In this document: piece by piece, positions 1 to 11,130 of the stretch
How the letters are laid out: each line of letters starts with the position of its first letter
Numbering within the stretch: the stretch's first letter is position 1
Source of the DNA: Sycon ciliatum
Lineage: Eukaryota > Porifera > Calcarea > Leucosolenida > Sycettidae
Direction of reading: 5' to 3'
Assembly: GCF_964019385.1 (NCBI RefSeq)
Contig: NC_088649.1
Location: 17,217,377-17,281,376 of the forward strand
Length of the DNA: 64,000 nucleotides
Program-made: the position numbers and the translations under genes
Notes under the pieces: model-generated
What the model saw: only the letters and a program-made list of their open reading frames with translations
Told to the model about the DNA's origin: nothing
Database searches by the model: none

Positions 1-1020
1 TTTTTAAAGTTTAACGTCAGCCCTATAGCTGATCGCTGCAATGGCCAACCCGACAACAACGTAGTTGAGGCCAGAGAGAAAGGTTTATTTTCTTTGTGCA
101 TGCTTTTATACATGTATGAGGAGTGAACGACGTAATGGCCAGGTAATGGCTACAAACGAGATCAATTATTATGCATTCACTTGGATCTTGCTTCTGGTAA
201 GTGGTGACTCAACATCCGATTCCAATTTTTTAAAAAATGATAATTATTATAACTTGATGCTAGAAAAGTACTTGTAAACATATCCGGAAAATTTATCCGC
301 GTAACACTTAACAATGCAGCTCAACTGGATTGGAAAGATTAGTCAGTAAAGGGATAATGACAACACCGCTGCCTGAAAATCAATGTCGGCACGGGAATAG
401 GGATTACTGTGAGTGGAAATCAATGGAAAATAAATGAATCGGAAAAAGTAAATCACTGTCTCTGTTCACCAGGGGGGGGGGGGGGGGGGAGGGGGGAGGG
501 GGGAGGGGGGGGGGGAAGCACCGAATGTATCTGTCTGTGAGGGGGTATCCCTAAAATCAATACCTAATGCTCCTTCGGCAAGAGCAAGATAAGGACGAGA
601 TGTAATAGGGGGAAATTTTCTATAAAAGCAAAAAAATGAACAAGTATTTGAACAGGCAAGAAGTTTTAGGATGGCAATAAACAGAATCAGCTGAAGCGTC
701 ATGTTACGAAGGTTTAATTGAGATGTCACGAACAAATTCTAGAGAAAGTGGTGATTGGACAAAGAAATAACTATGACGGAAATGTAATGTGAAGAACAAT
801 AATAAGAGCAGTAATAGGAACGATGAAAAATATAAAAATGCATCGAACTAGCTTTCGCACAACGCTCATCAGGAAGCATTGTTGTACTAATTTAACAAAT
901 TGCAACACAGATTACTATAAAGGATCAATAGTGATATAAAATAGCACGTAAACAATGCCAAAAAAATATCACAAGGTATTCTTGCAAGATTCAAGTGACC
1001 ACATTCATGGCAATTCTCCA
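1..1020. other. Non-coding flank downstream of P450 gene 1
   Basis: No coding region supported. There is a G-rich homopolymer tract at about 472-515. Short open frames here have no recognisable domain. It is the 3' side of the minus-strand P450 gene. Confidence 0.6.
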
Positions 1021-1525
1021 TCACTGGTCTTCTTGCTGCCGTGGAAACATACGGATGGTGAGCTGGGACGGATAGTAGGCTATGCGGAAGCGCGGTTTTA
1101 TGTCCTCCGTGATCATCTCAAAGCGGTAGCGCTGGATCCACGATGAGAACAGCGTGCGTATGGCCTGCACTGCCATCGCTTTGCCAAAGCAGCGGAACGG
1201 CCCGTTGCCGAACGGCAGCGAATGAGCGCCGGGTTTCTTGGCCCCGCCATTGGGATGATCGAGCCACCTTTGGGGAACGAATTTCTTGGCGTCAGTGAAG
1301 ACTTCCTCGCTGACGGCCGATCCTTGAAAGTAACACATGACCGTGTTCCCCTTCGGTATGACGTAGTCTGCAGGGTTGAGGAGACAGATAGATAGACAGA
1401 CAAGCAGATGAACGGATGGATGGACAGACGGACATACGGATGGATGGACAGGTGGACATACATACATACATACATACATACATACATACATACATACAGA
1501 CAGACAGACAGACAGACAGAAAGAA

Positions 1526-1598
<73 letters not shown>

Positions 1599-4500
1599 TA
1601 CAGACACTGACAGACAGACAGACGAGGTTTACGGGGCTGCTCGCAAGTTGTGCATGAAGTGTTGTCTGATGACTGCCCCTCGGTGTAAAACTCACACCTA
1701 CATGTTCAAGAAAATATCTACTTCTTGAAGTAGTTCTGTTTTGTTCACAGTTTCCTCTTTAGGGCCTGGTCAGGCTGCGGCGAAGTCGAAATAATCCTCT
1801 GATTGTAATCCAAATCTCCATAGTAACGTGACGCCAGAGCGGCAAAAGCGAGAGTTGACGCTCCAAACAAAAAGCAAGAACGGACCACGCTTTTCCGCGC
1901 CAAACAGGAGTTTGACGCTGATACGCCATTGACGCTGATATTCAGTGTAATTATTCACTGATTTTTTTCATCTCGATCTCGAAGAGCTAGTTGGCCACGG
2001 ACAATAACAAAACTCATAAGGATGGTTGCAAGGATTGCACTGAAGGTGTTGACGATCCCCAAGGTGAAGGAATTTGACGTCGTTCGTGGAGATTACCACT
2101 TGACGCTCGAAATCAAGTTTGAATTTTCATTCCCCCCACATGTGTAGTGTGACCGCGATTCAAATTCTTGACGCTTTACTTTTTTCGTCAGGCACCGAAA
2201 ATTTGCCGCAGTCTGACCAGGCCCTTACCAAATAGATGTGTAGACATTGAAAGTGCTGATACATTTGGGTTAACTGAGGTCTTCGTTCGTCATGGATTTA
2301 CCTGCTCGCGAGGGAGGCCTCACATTCCCAGAGCTGCGAAGATTCTGTGAAGTATGTAACTATCATATTACTAGTATGCTTCGTTCCACTCATCTCGCAG
2401 ATCCAACGACTGTTTTGACTCTAGACCGAAAAGAACCAAATGAGAGCAGACTTTGCTGGGGTGCCCCGTTATTCGAGAGTGATGTTGAAGCGGTAACAAT
2501 GCTTCTGCCGGATTTCGAAGGTAATCCGAGGCGTGAATTCCTGCCGGTTTGCCGAGCAGGACGCAAAGAAGCTGTACGTGCTCTTGTCAAGTTTTTCTTT
2601 CATTTCAAGTACTACGAAAAGTCTCTGCATCCCGAGCGTTCTACTCTCTGTTTAGTGCAATCAAGTATTGGTAAGAACAGACCGCCAGTGTACGGCTTGT
2701 ACAGCATCCTGAACATTCTCAACAGGTGTGGCCTGGTCCTCCTTCGTGTTACCAGGATCTCACTCAATTTGAACGTACGTATCGTATCCCAGCGAAAACA
2801 AATATCCATACAAAATGTGTCCATTTCATCCCAGCATAACGCGTTCTGCACTGAACCTGTCATTGGCGTCCAGGCACAGAAGGTTCGTAAAGAGGAAGTG
2901 TAGTATCCCTGCCTGGCTAATATAGAAGTATTACGGAACTAATGCGGAACTTTACCTGATGTATATTTAGTGTTTCTCCATATGTAAGCGTACGGCATCT
3001 GTTGCATAAAAGCTGCTGCGCATTTCTGTTTTCTTTACATTTTATAGCAACGACAAAGCCGAGAAGAAGAAGTATTCAACCTCCAGGTGTGCACCGGAGA
3101 GAAAGTTCTATTTATTTGCCGCTTCTTCTTTTACTTATAATATATCCCAGGTGTGTACCTGAGAGAAGAAGAATGAAAGCTAACTCGTGTTGATTGCACC
3201 GCGCCTCCACTAGGCTACCATTACAGGAGTTCGCGAATTGCGGCAGGTTGTGGAAAATGGGTTTCTGGAACTGCAGAGGATATGGGTTGGGGACGAGGTC
3301 TTCCGGTGTGCTCTTATCCGGCAGGTTTGCCATAAAATAGTGGCAGTCTTGATTGCTCATGTTGGAGACTCTCCAGGGCAGCTTGAACTTCCTGATCAGC
3401 ACTTTCAAAGACATCACACCGAACTGCCACATGTCCACGAAGGGACCCAGATTCAGTTCGGCACCCCTCGGTAGGTGGGCCACCTCGAGACAATGGAACT
3501 GCAGCATGTCAGCGAACAGGCGCGCTATCTAGACACTCGCAAACAGCCAGTTTGACTGAGACCTGGTTTGACAGATTTGACGACAAGGATCTCTGTCTTA
3601 GCTCGCTTGACCAGTAGCGTGTCTACACTATGCAACTCTTGAATGCTCGATGCACTGCACTATCGGCCTGCATGCATTCCCCCGATACACTTCCCATATA
3701 GACTCATTCTCTTAATGGTACGGTACTCTTGGTGGTACGGGACAGGTACGGGATAGCGCCAGACGGATGGCACAAACGAACAAACACCAAATTATAGCTG
3801 TGTGGACCCGTAACGTCTTCCGCATAGCTACGGGAATAATAGCAAGTGCTTACGGCCGTGGCCGGGGCCAATTTTCTATGATTTTTTCGGAGTTTTGCAT
3901 ATCTCGTTTTTTAAATTCATTATTTTGACTGATTATGAGTGTAATTTGGAAAAACCCGATACTGTAAAACTTTTCCAGCAACAGAGTTCACTTGTGAAGC
4001 CTACGAAATAAAGGGGAAGTATACCCTAAAATCAAATTTTCACCAGTTGTTGTCCCCGGGGTGCTGAGTCGAATGGTCTTGGTCCGAGGAAGCTGAGATG
4101 CTCCCTTCCTCCTTTATTCCCCATCGAACTCGCCACTTCCACCGAAACTGGGTGACTGCGCCCTGGTAGATGGGGATTTGTATGAGGATTTGTATGCAAA
4201 ATGTCACTGAAAGCGCCATCACGTTCTTATAAAAGCACAGACGACCGCGATTGGCCCATATGTTGTAGTCTTTTGGATGCTGAGTCGACTGGTTTCGGTC
4301 CGAAAAGGCTGCGATGCAGCGTTCGGCCGTTTCCCAATCGAACACGGTTGAGTAAGCGGTCACATGCTCATGCGCACACCAGTTGCCTGGTCACCGTGCC
4401 TGCAGGCAAAAACTTTCACACCAAGGTTCAACTCAAAGGTTCAAAGGTTCAACTTGAGTGACAGGAACGCAACCAAACAGGCTGCAAGTTGTAGCCTGCG

Positions 4501-7500
4501 GGCACGGTGACTAGGTGACTGGCGTACGTATGAACTTACTCAACCGTAGCGTCCTTTCAGATGACAATGCCGGTACAACAGACTTCGACAACCATAATTG
4601 CAACACCCATGATGGAAAACTGCTAGATTTGCGCATGCATATTATTGTTATGGCTTTCTTGCGAACCGTGAAATTTTTTCTTTTTTTCTTGCAATTCGTT
4701 ATTTTGCCGACGGGCTGTCGCCAAGGTAGGTCACCCGCTGAATTTCGCCGCCACCTTAAAACACATCTAGGGTTCCCTGGCAGTAGGCATTTCCGCCTGT
4801 TGGGAGTCCCGAAATCAAATATATAGGATTCAATTTAAAAGAAAAGGGAAAAAATATAAAAAGGATTCTCATTGGCTTAAGGGGAAGTCGCAAACGGGAA
4901 AACTCTGAAGAAAAAGTTGACTGTCACCACCAGGACTCGAACCGGGGACCCTCGCTTGTAGCCAGCGATGCTCTAACCACTGAGCTATGGTGTAGTCGGC
5001 ATCCCAGCAGAGACCGTAAAAAAAGAACTCAATACTACATGTAAGTATACCTTCCCCTTCCTTACGTTATTTCATAACTTAGAACCTTCCAAGTTGGAGG
5101 CTGTTGGTTTGCGCATTCTAGACGTGATGCAGCAAATCCCTTAGTCACACACCAAGTTTCCCTAAATTTTCACTCACTCCCCTTTATTTGCTGGGTTTCG
5201 CAAATTCCGGCTATTTTCTCGTTTGGCGCTTTTCTTGACCATTTTTGCCTATTTTGCGGCAGAAACCGGAGTTTAACATCAGATCGCCCCTACATGTGTA
5301 ATTCTGTGAATGATTCGGTGGCCGCATGCGCCCTTGTCACACCACAAATTTACCTTTTTTTGAACACTCATGGTTCAGTGCCAATTCAGGTAGTTTTTCG
5401 ATCAATGTCAAAAATCCCCGGTACAGTATTCCGATGTAGTTAACCTAGTATCCCGGTAGTATACCGGGAAAGCCGGTATGGTTGGCAAGTAAGGGTATCT
5501 TGCTCATATCGGTTAGTGTTGGGCACACACAACTGATAACTTGTTAACCTTTGGTCCTCTCTTAAAAAAATTAATATGCAATATTGATAACGCTCACCGC
5601 CAAGCACCAGGTCTTCCACGGTCTCGCGAGTGATGCCGTGTGCAATTGGCGTGAGCCTGTTGGACTCCTGCAGAGTGGCGTTCAGGTAGGTCATTTGGTC
5701 GATATCGGTGATGCTTGGCTGGGTTCCGGGTGGGTGCGATGACATCACCTGGCACACTTCCTCGTAGCAACGCTGCTGACACTCCGGATGCATGGCTGGG
5801 AAGGACAGCAAAAGAAGGAAATAAGGGGGGGGGTGGGTGGGAGAAGAGTGAGGGAGTGAGAGACGAAGAGATAGACAAAAGGTCTTCTTTTTATTTTGCT
5901 ATAAAAATAGAAAAGCTAGTAACTTGCCGTGTTCTCTCTTCCAAGTCAGAGGTGAAGTCAGCCTAGCCCACAAAATGTGCAAAGTAAGACATAAGCAGCT
6001 GATTCTACCTAATCCTCTTCGATTCCCCTCCATCCTCCCTGAGAAACGAACATGTACAAATGGCGATATTTGACTGAAATACGAAGGTTTGTAGCTTGGT
6101 TGTCCAGGCGCACCAGTGCGGAAACTCGCCAACTTTCAAGTGCATTTTTCTGCACTGTGCAGTGTTTCCCATAAGGTCGGTTTTCGCATCTGACGGCTCG
6201 TATTATAGTATCTATGTATTTTTCTTTTTTTCTGGAAGTGTTCACACATGCAAACTATGCATCGATATTTTTAGAGAAACGAACACGTGCTCGACCTAGG
6301 CACCGGCGGATAATGCTGGCAGAAAAATTGGCAGAATTCGGTACTTTTTCTGGTACGTTTCATGTAGGCCTCGACCAAATATGCTAGCGCATATTTCGGC
6401 ATATTTTGTGAGACAGTTCATATATGGCATATTGAGCGACAAAGGGAATATTGGAATGAAGCCAGCATATAATTCAAATATTCTGAAGAAAATGAGGACA
6501 AAACATTCATAATTATTATGGACAAAATGCGTTCAGAAATGCCTTTTATGGATGAATTTGGAATTTCACTGACATGTACTATAGTAGGCAAGGGTCAAGC
6601 ATATGCATAGGGACACGCCCCAGCCATACTTTTCCGCATGTGTTTTGATTTGCACCATAAGCATGATAGCCGTGAAGCCAATGAATAATCCAAGGTTGTA
6701 ATTTTACTGAAATGATCTACACTTTCTGCTTATGTCGAGCATATTTTGGCGTATCTTTTTGCATATCTTGCTAAGCCTTTGGCATATTATGGACGTTTTC
6801 CCTGATATGCGACGAGCATAATATGCTCTTTTTTTAGCATATTAATTTTGGTCTAGGCCTAGTTTCATGCATGTTTGGTATGTGGATAAGGAAATGGAGC
6901 AGAATTCGAGGAATTGCCCGCCATAAGGTTTGTATGGTTCTGCCAATTTCACTGCTTTTCGAGCAGAATCTGCCACCTTTTCGAGCAGAATCCGCCGGCG
7001 CCTAGCTCAACCCTTCCCCCTGAACGATTAGTCTTCCTTTCTAAATAGATACCTACATTTACGGATGGCCCCGAGACAACAAAACTTCATTGGGTTTCGC
7101 GAGTAAAAATGACAATGACGACGAAGACGACGAAGAGTGCAAAAACAACAATCGAATCGGTATACTGTATAGTGATTATTTAGGTCAATGCCCTACACAA
7201 TTATGCAACCCAGTAACCCCACATGTTCTTACCAAGGTGATAGAACAGCCACAGGATTGTGTTTGCCGTTGTTTCATACGATGCAACCATAATGAGTATA
7301 GCTTCGTCGCAGATCTCCTCTTCGGTGAAAGCTGGCGAGTCGTCATCACCAGCCTCCAACATGACTGTCAGGGCATCATTGGGCACTTCCACGCCCTCAT
7401 TGATGTCCGATTGACGGCGGCGGATAGCCGGGATGATGATCTCCTGACGAATGAACTTGTGGTGGTTTGCCAATTGCCGGCTCTTGCTGAAGTTGAGGTA

Positions 7501-8253
7501 TGAGAGGTACTTGGCCAGTCCAGCAGCAGACATTCGATCCGCAAACATGTCGAAGATGAAGTTCATTGCAATCTTCACCTTCTCTCGTTGAGCCAGACCC
7601 TCTGGTGTTGTCGTTGATTGTGTTCCAAATCCAAACAAGGAGAATACATCCAGGAGCATGAGTCCTATAGGATCGCCGTCAGCTAGATCAAGTGCGAACG
7701 ACGATTCGCCAGCCTTGGGCTGCGGGAGATTTTGCAGGAATGCGTCTGTGACGTTACCCATCAGTTCCACCAACCTTCCCAGCGCCTTTCTGCTGAGAAT
7801 GCTGGAAGCGAGCAGCTTGCGATGTCGCTTTAGCTCGTCGCCGCGCAGAGCGCTCATGGACTTCTTGCCCATGACGCTCTGCGAGCTGTACTCGAAGGAT
7901 GCGAAGCGGGTCGTTTTGCTGCTTGATGTCACTACATTGATGAGGACTGGATCCATGACAGCATAGATGGGAGTCATTAGCCATCTGGGACCGAAGAGGG
8001 ATAGGGCTACAACCGGCTCCGGAGCCTTCTGCATCAGCTCGTGCAGGTTGAAAATATGTTCGCCTGGGCCGGCATTGTTCTGCCCAACGACGTAGCCGAT
8101 GTGCCCCGTCCAATTGCTGTAGCCCAGTTCGAGCAGCTTGGGAAGTTTTCCCGTTCCGGTCTGGGATGCACCCTGCCGCTGCCGCTGCAGATACCACACA
8201 GCAAACAGGAGCGGCACGCCGCAATACAGCAGCAACTGAGCGACATCAAGCAT
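1021..8253 (-). CDS. Cytochrome P450, three exons (gene 1)
   Basis: Exons on the minus strand are 8253-7233, 5795-5598 and 1367-1021, joined in phase 1 at both introns. All four intron ends are GT/AG. The product is 521 aa, normal for a P450. It starts with a short N-terminal membrane anchor (residues about 5-22, rich in Leu/Val), as in microsomal P450s. The I-helix segment reads ASYETT near the end of exon 1. The K-helix ExxR is E384-S-N-R387 in exon 2. A PxRW-type motif and the heme loop FGNGPFRCFG with ligand Cys466 are in exon 3. P450s are heme monooxygenases of the ER membrane that act on lipids or xenobiotics; the substrate and family are not recognisable here. The paralogue at 30456-32918 has identical intron positions, which strongly supports the model. 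The introns (4.2 and 1.4 kb) are filled with mobile elements. No frame breaks seen. Confidence 0.9.
1381..1625. repeat. Compound microsatellite (ATAC)n(CAGA)n
   Basis: Tetranucleotide tracts: tacatacata over about 1459-1497, then cagacaga to about 1623. They start just inside intron 2 of the P450 gene, 14 bases from the exon 3 acceptor. Long open frames over it in several phases are repeat artefacts. Confidence 0.9.
1762..2224. mobile_element. PIF/Harbinger-like MITE, 463 bp
   Basis: The ends form inverted repeats of about 21 bp starting GGGCCTGGTCAG and ending CTGACCAGGCCC, with one mismatch, and a TTA flanks each side (1759-1761 and 2225-2227). A 3-bp TTA duplication with GGG-starting termini is typical of PIF/Harbinger elements (family knowledge). 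There is no transposase inside, so it is non-autonomous. The interior has several copies of a TTGACGCT word. It lies in intron 2 of P450 gene 1. Confidence 0.7.
2292..2903 (+). CDS. Hypothetical 203-aa open frame in P450 intron
   Basis: An ATG-initiated frame of 203 residues sits antisense within intron 2 of the P450 gene, just after the Harbinger-like MITE. I recognise no family. The first 120 or so residues look protein-like (mixed charged and hydrophobic, with a patch RKEAVRALVKFFFHF), while the last third looks like random translation. It could be a fragment of a gene captured between elements, or chance. No signal peptide or membrane segment seen. Confidence 0.25.
   Translation: MDLPAREGGLTFPELRRFCEVCNYHITSMLRSTHLADPTTVLTLDRKEPNESRLCWGAPLFESDVEAVTMLLPDFEGNPRREFLPVCRAGRKEAVRALVKFFFHFKYYEKSLHPERSTLCLVQSSIGKNRPPVYGLYSILNILNRCGLVLLRVTRISLNLNVRIVSQRKQISIQNVSISSQHNAFCTEPVIGVQAQKVRKEEV
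3190..3507 (-). pseudogene. Possible protein-kinase-like fragment
   Basis: The minus-strand frame contains a stretch ending VDMWQFGVMSLKVL, which resembles the DxWxFG motif of kinase subdomain IX. Neither the catalytic loop nor the DFG motif is present, so at most it is a fragment. It lies in intron 2 of the P450 gene. The resemblance rests on one short motif and could be chance. Confidence 0.2.
4379..4524. repeat. Short inverted-repeat element
   Basis: About 30-bp imperfect inverted arms surround a centre of roughly 85 bp containing a doubled AAGGTTCAA word. The left arm runs CCAGTTGCCTGGTCACCGTG onward and the right arm ends CACGGTGACTAGGTGACTGG. Probably a small MITE; no clear target duplication. 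Confidence 0.5.
4701..4826 (+). mobile_element. 5'-truncated LINE tail (LLGxP family)
   Basis: The frame encodes a fragment with LPTGCRQ, then KTHLGFP, then LLGVP before a nearby stop. The same C-terminal pattern occurs in two minus-strand copies at 10110-10697 and 10739-11098, which carry more of the non-LTR ORF2 C-terminus. So this is the extreme 3' end of the same LINE family. Confidence 0.6.
4923..4994 (-). tRNA. tRNA-like element (pseudo-tRNA or SINE head)
   Basis: The reverse complement has a perfect internal A box (TAGCTCAGTGG) and B box (GGTTCGAGTCC) at normal spacing in a 72-nt unit, with 5-bp D, anticodon and T arms. It departs from a working tRNA: the acceptor stem pairs at only 5 of 7 positions, one T-stem pair is mismatched, and the 7-nt anticodon loop reads GGCTACA, with no U at position 33 and a nominal CTA anticodon. 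It is best read as a tRNA-derived SINE head or tRNA pseudogene. Confidence 0.6.
5085..5145 (+). repeat. Dispersed repeat R1, copy 1
   Basis: Shares the core CCTTCCAAGTTGGA followed by GGCTGTTGG and a GCGCAT...GACGTG segment with copies at about 18475-18545 (+), 22323-22395 (-) and 23880-23945 (+). Function unknown. The core is a near-palindrome. Confidence 0.6.
6297..7004. mobile_element. hAT-like MITE (family M1), interrupted copy
   Basis: Termini TAGGCACCGGCGGAT and its inverse are flanked by 8-bp near-identical repeats (GCTCGACC at 6289-6296, GCTCAACC at 7005-7012). The 8-bp duplication and TAGG-type ends indicate a hAT-type element. Without the inner insertion at 6365-6861 it is 203 bp, exactly the length of the intact copy at 9624-9826. 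It lies in intron 1 of P450 gene 1. Confidence 0.75.
6365..6861. mobile_element. hAT-like MITE (family M2) nested in M1
   Basis: A 497-bp element with termini TAGGCCTCGACCAAA and inverse TTTTGGTCTAGGCCTA, flanked by a perfect 8-bp duplication GTTTCATG (6357-6364, 6862-6869). Many ATATGC words lie near the ends. No coding capacity. The position inside M1 makes it the younger insertion. Confidence 0.8.
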
Positions 8254-9623
8254 CGTGCCTCGTCACCAATGCTATGAGCATACGTTCAGAGAATGACAAC
8301 AAACAATCTACCGTCGACGTACTCGTGCCGCCACAGCTAGCGACAAGACACAATAATTACATGGAACACAACCAAGAAATCTGACCTCGCTCTGGTTCAA
8401 ATAAGTCTTTCCAAGTTATGCAATCCTTTTTATCCACGATCGATGGTGGTACTGGATTTTAGTCTAGCTAGTAACTTTAGGTGCTTGTGCATCTAATGAA
8501 AAAAGATGAGCTACTCGTACATCTGGACAGCCGGGCATCAGCTGACCTGTCAAACTGCACGGATAAGCCCTGTCACCTGTGGCTGTGACCATTGATTAAT
8601 TTTGACTGTCTCGCCCAGCACTCCGTTTGGTACCGTATCTGTGCACCGTATGTGCCGGATACGGTATAACAGACATGCCGTAGCTAGCTGTGCACGGTAC
8701 ATGATTATTTGCCAGATACTACTGTACGCTATGGATATGCCGTATATGTGCACCGTATGTGCAGGATACGGTATGGATTGCACAGATACGGCATACGTAG
8801 CCTAGCGCCTTGTTGTTGTTGTTGTTGTTGAATTTTTTTTAAAACTTCAATCCTGTGTATTTTGTTGAAGGCTGCTTTGCACTCGTCAGTTTGTGGTCAG
8901 TGGTTGACTGACGTGGCCAGGCCACGGACCGCAGGGCTACATTGACTGGACAATCACATCATGTACTTGTACTGGTAATGCAGGGAATCGGCGGCAAAGG
9001 CCGCAGACCATCACTGCAGTCTGCATCAGTGTTGCAGCTACTGTACAATGAACAGTACAACATACTATCAAGAGACTGAGTACATAACCCCCATGTACTC
9101 TTGATAGTATGTTGAGCGCGGGGTGCTGTCCTGAAACACAAGGCCACGAAATGCAAGCCTGCATGATTTTGCGTGTTGTCATGATATGCGCTCTACGGAG
9201 TACGGTGACTCGGCTTCGTGTGCGCTGGAAAGTTCCGAAACCCTTTCGCAGTCAGTCCTGCAAAGCAACTACATGTACACTGTGTTGTGCAATCATGCAG
9301 GAAACAATGGGACAGAGTTGTAATTATCTGAACAGTGCACTGTGACCAGATCCGGAGCGCTCCGAAAGTACGCAATTCAGCTACAAAACATTGAGCCTGC
9401 ACTGAAGTAAAGCATTCCCGGCCATAACGATAAGTGTACTTAGCGCTACCGTGGGAAGACAAAGACATAGCCAAAGGCTATCTCCAACCTAAACCCGGTA
9501 CCCCACTATTTCCCATCTCTTCCTTTCAACACTGTGCTGCTCATTGAGTCAATGAAATCTTCCTGGGTGTGAGTCAAGTACATGTACAGTTAGTTTGCGC
9601 CCTAAACTAAAGTGCATTGTGAT
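8254..9623. other. Non-coding 5' flank of P450 gene 1 with repeats
   Basis: No gene supported. It holds a region of inverted and direct GTGCACCGTATGTGC repeats (8632-8795), a (TTG)n tract (about 8811-8830), and a hairpin with 15-bp arms CAACATACTATCAAG and inverse (9057-9115). The P450 promoter must lie in the first part, but no clear TATA box or initiator can be called. Confidence 0.5.
8632..8795. repeat. Small inverted-repeat element with CCGTAT words
   Basis: CCGTATCTGTGCA near the left end and TGCACAGATACGG near the right end form inverted termini. A direct repeat of about 27 bp beginning GTGCACCGTATGTGC occurs at 8640-8667 and 8749-8775. Probably a small MITE. Confidence 0.5.
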
Positions 9624-9826
9624 TAGGGACCGGCGGATTCTGCTCGAAAAGGTGGCAGATTCTGCTCGAAAAGCAGTGAAATTGGCAGAACCATACAAAC
9701 CTTATGGCGGGCAATTCCTCGAATTCTGCTCAACTTTTTTATCCACATACCAAACATGCAAGAAACTTACCAGAGAAAGTACCGAATTCTGCCAATTTTT
9801 CTGCCGGCAGAATCCGCTGGACCCTA
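9624..9826. mobile_element. hAT-like MITE (family M1), intact copy
   Basis: A 203-bp copy in the orientation opposite to the one at 6297-7004, with ends TAGGGACCGGCGGAT and inverse. ATTGTGAT is present on both sides, though offset by 3 bp on the right. Strongly similar to the interrupted copy along its whole length. Confidence 0.75.
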
Positions 9827-9975
9827 ATAATTGTGATTTATAATTATAGTTTTATTTATTTATACTTTGTCCACATCTCATGGGCCCAGTGTTTGCAGGT
9901 CCAGCCTCTAGAGTGCACACGCTCTGGGCGTACTTGACTCATGCCCTGGCCCTGGGTTTGGATTTCAGTGATAAG

Positions 9976-10002
9976 CAGTAGTAGTAGTAGTAGTAGTAGT
10001 AC

Positions 10003-10096
<94 letters not shown>
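9976..10096. repeat. (AGT)n microsatellite
   Basis: About 120 bp of AGT repeats with one interruption. It abuts the 3' end of the minus-strand LINE fragment at 10110-10697, so it is probably that element's microsatellite tail. Confidence 0.9.
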
Positions 10097-10097
<1 letters not shown>

Positions 10098-10700
10098 TTT
10101 ATTATTTGACTAGGGGAGTCCCAACAGGCATGGCCTTGTTACAGGGAACCCTAGGTGAATCTTTGTGAGGTGAGCAAAAGTACCAGCAGATTGTGCCTGA
10201 CGACAGTTTGGAGGAAGAGTGTTCCACCGACCTGCCGCCAGAAAAGAAACTGAGCGCAGTCCATACCCAATATGTACAGTAGGTAATACTAAGGCAGCTG
10301 TATCCTGGCCACGAGTACGAGCATTTGTGTGCGGGCCAACTGAACGCAGGAGAAACAGTGACTGAAGGAGGGGGCTAGTAATTGATGACAAGCAGCGATA
10401 GACCAAAACGTATAGTTTCAAATTAACTCGTTGCTCAAACGAATACAGATGACACCGTTGTAAAACTAATGCAGTTGGGGTCATTCTATCTAAACCAAAT
10501 GCCTTCTTCATCGCAATATGGCTGACCGTTACAAGCCTGTTATATAGGGTAGTTTTCAAACAGTGCACATACGCATTACTTGCATATTCTAGAGTAGACT
10601 GTATAATTGACAAGAAGAAAGTTCTCCGAGCTGTAGCTGATAAATTGCGACGGCCATGAGCAAAACAGGCTAGTTTAGCGAAGACCACTGAACACACCTT
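10097..10700 (-). mobile_element. 5'-truncated LINE, LLGxP family
   Basis: A minus-strand open frame ends at a stop at 10110-10112. It encodes the C-terminal region of a non-LTR ORF2: SIIQSTLEYAS, then a helical segment, then a W-N-x-LPP-x-CR motif and LGFP...LLGLP. No reverse transcriptase core is present, so the copy is 5' truncated. Its tail is the (CTA)n tract. Its 5' edge touches the (TAA)n tail of the next copy. Confidence 0.7.
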
Positions 10701-10704
10701 TTCT

Positions 10705-11130
10705 ACTTATTATTATTATTATTTTTTTTCTTATTTTGTTAGGGATTTCCCAACAGGCAATGTTGCCTTTTTACTGGGAACCCTAAATGAGACTTTGTGT
10801 GAGCGCGAAACAAAGCAGGCGACTCGGCCAGGCGACAAGATGGAGGCAGCGCATTCCATCTGTCGGCACCAAGATACGCAATGGAATGGAAACCATACCG
10901 GGAGTGGCAGGCAGGCAAGACAAGAGCAGCTGTAGCTTGGCCCCGGGTTGTGGCAGCAGAATGTGGGCCAGTGCAGCGGGGAGTGAATAGGAGGCTGAGA
11001 AGTGGGCTAGATAAACCATGCAGACAGCGAAAGACAAAGACGCATCGCTTGAAATTTAAGCGTTGCTCTAGTGTGTAGATCTTGGTGTAAGCGTACATTG
11101 TCTCAGTGGGAGTTCTGCACTTGTGGGCGG
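10705..11130 (-). mobile_element. 5'-truncated LINE, LLGxP family, second copy
   Basis: The minus-strand frame 11098-10739 matches the preceding copy (LEQRLNFKRCVFVFRCLHG, RWNALPPSCR, SHLGFP, LLGNP). A (TAA)n stretch at about 10705-10725 on the minus strand is its tail. Only the C-terminus of ORF2 remains. Confidence 0.7.

Noticed and set aside
4923..4994. Functional suppressor tRNA with CTA anticodon
   Set aside because: The anticodon loop lacks U33 and the acceptor stem has two mismatches; a tRNA-derived repeat is more likely.
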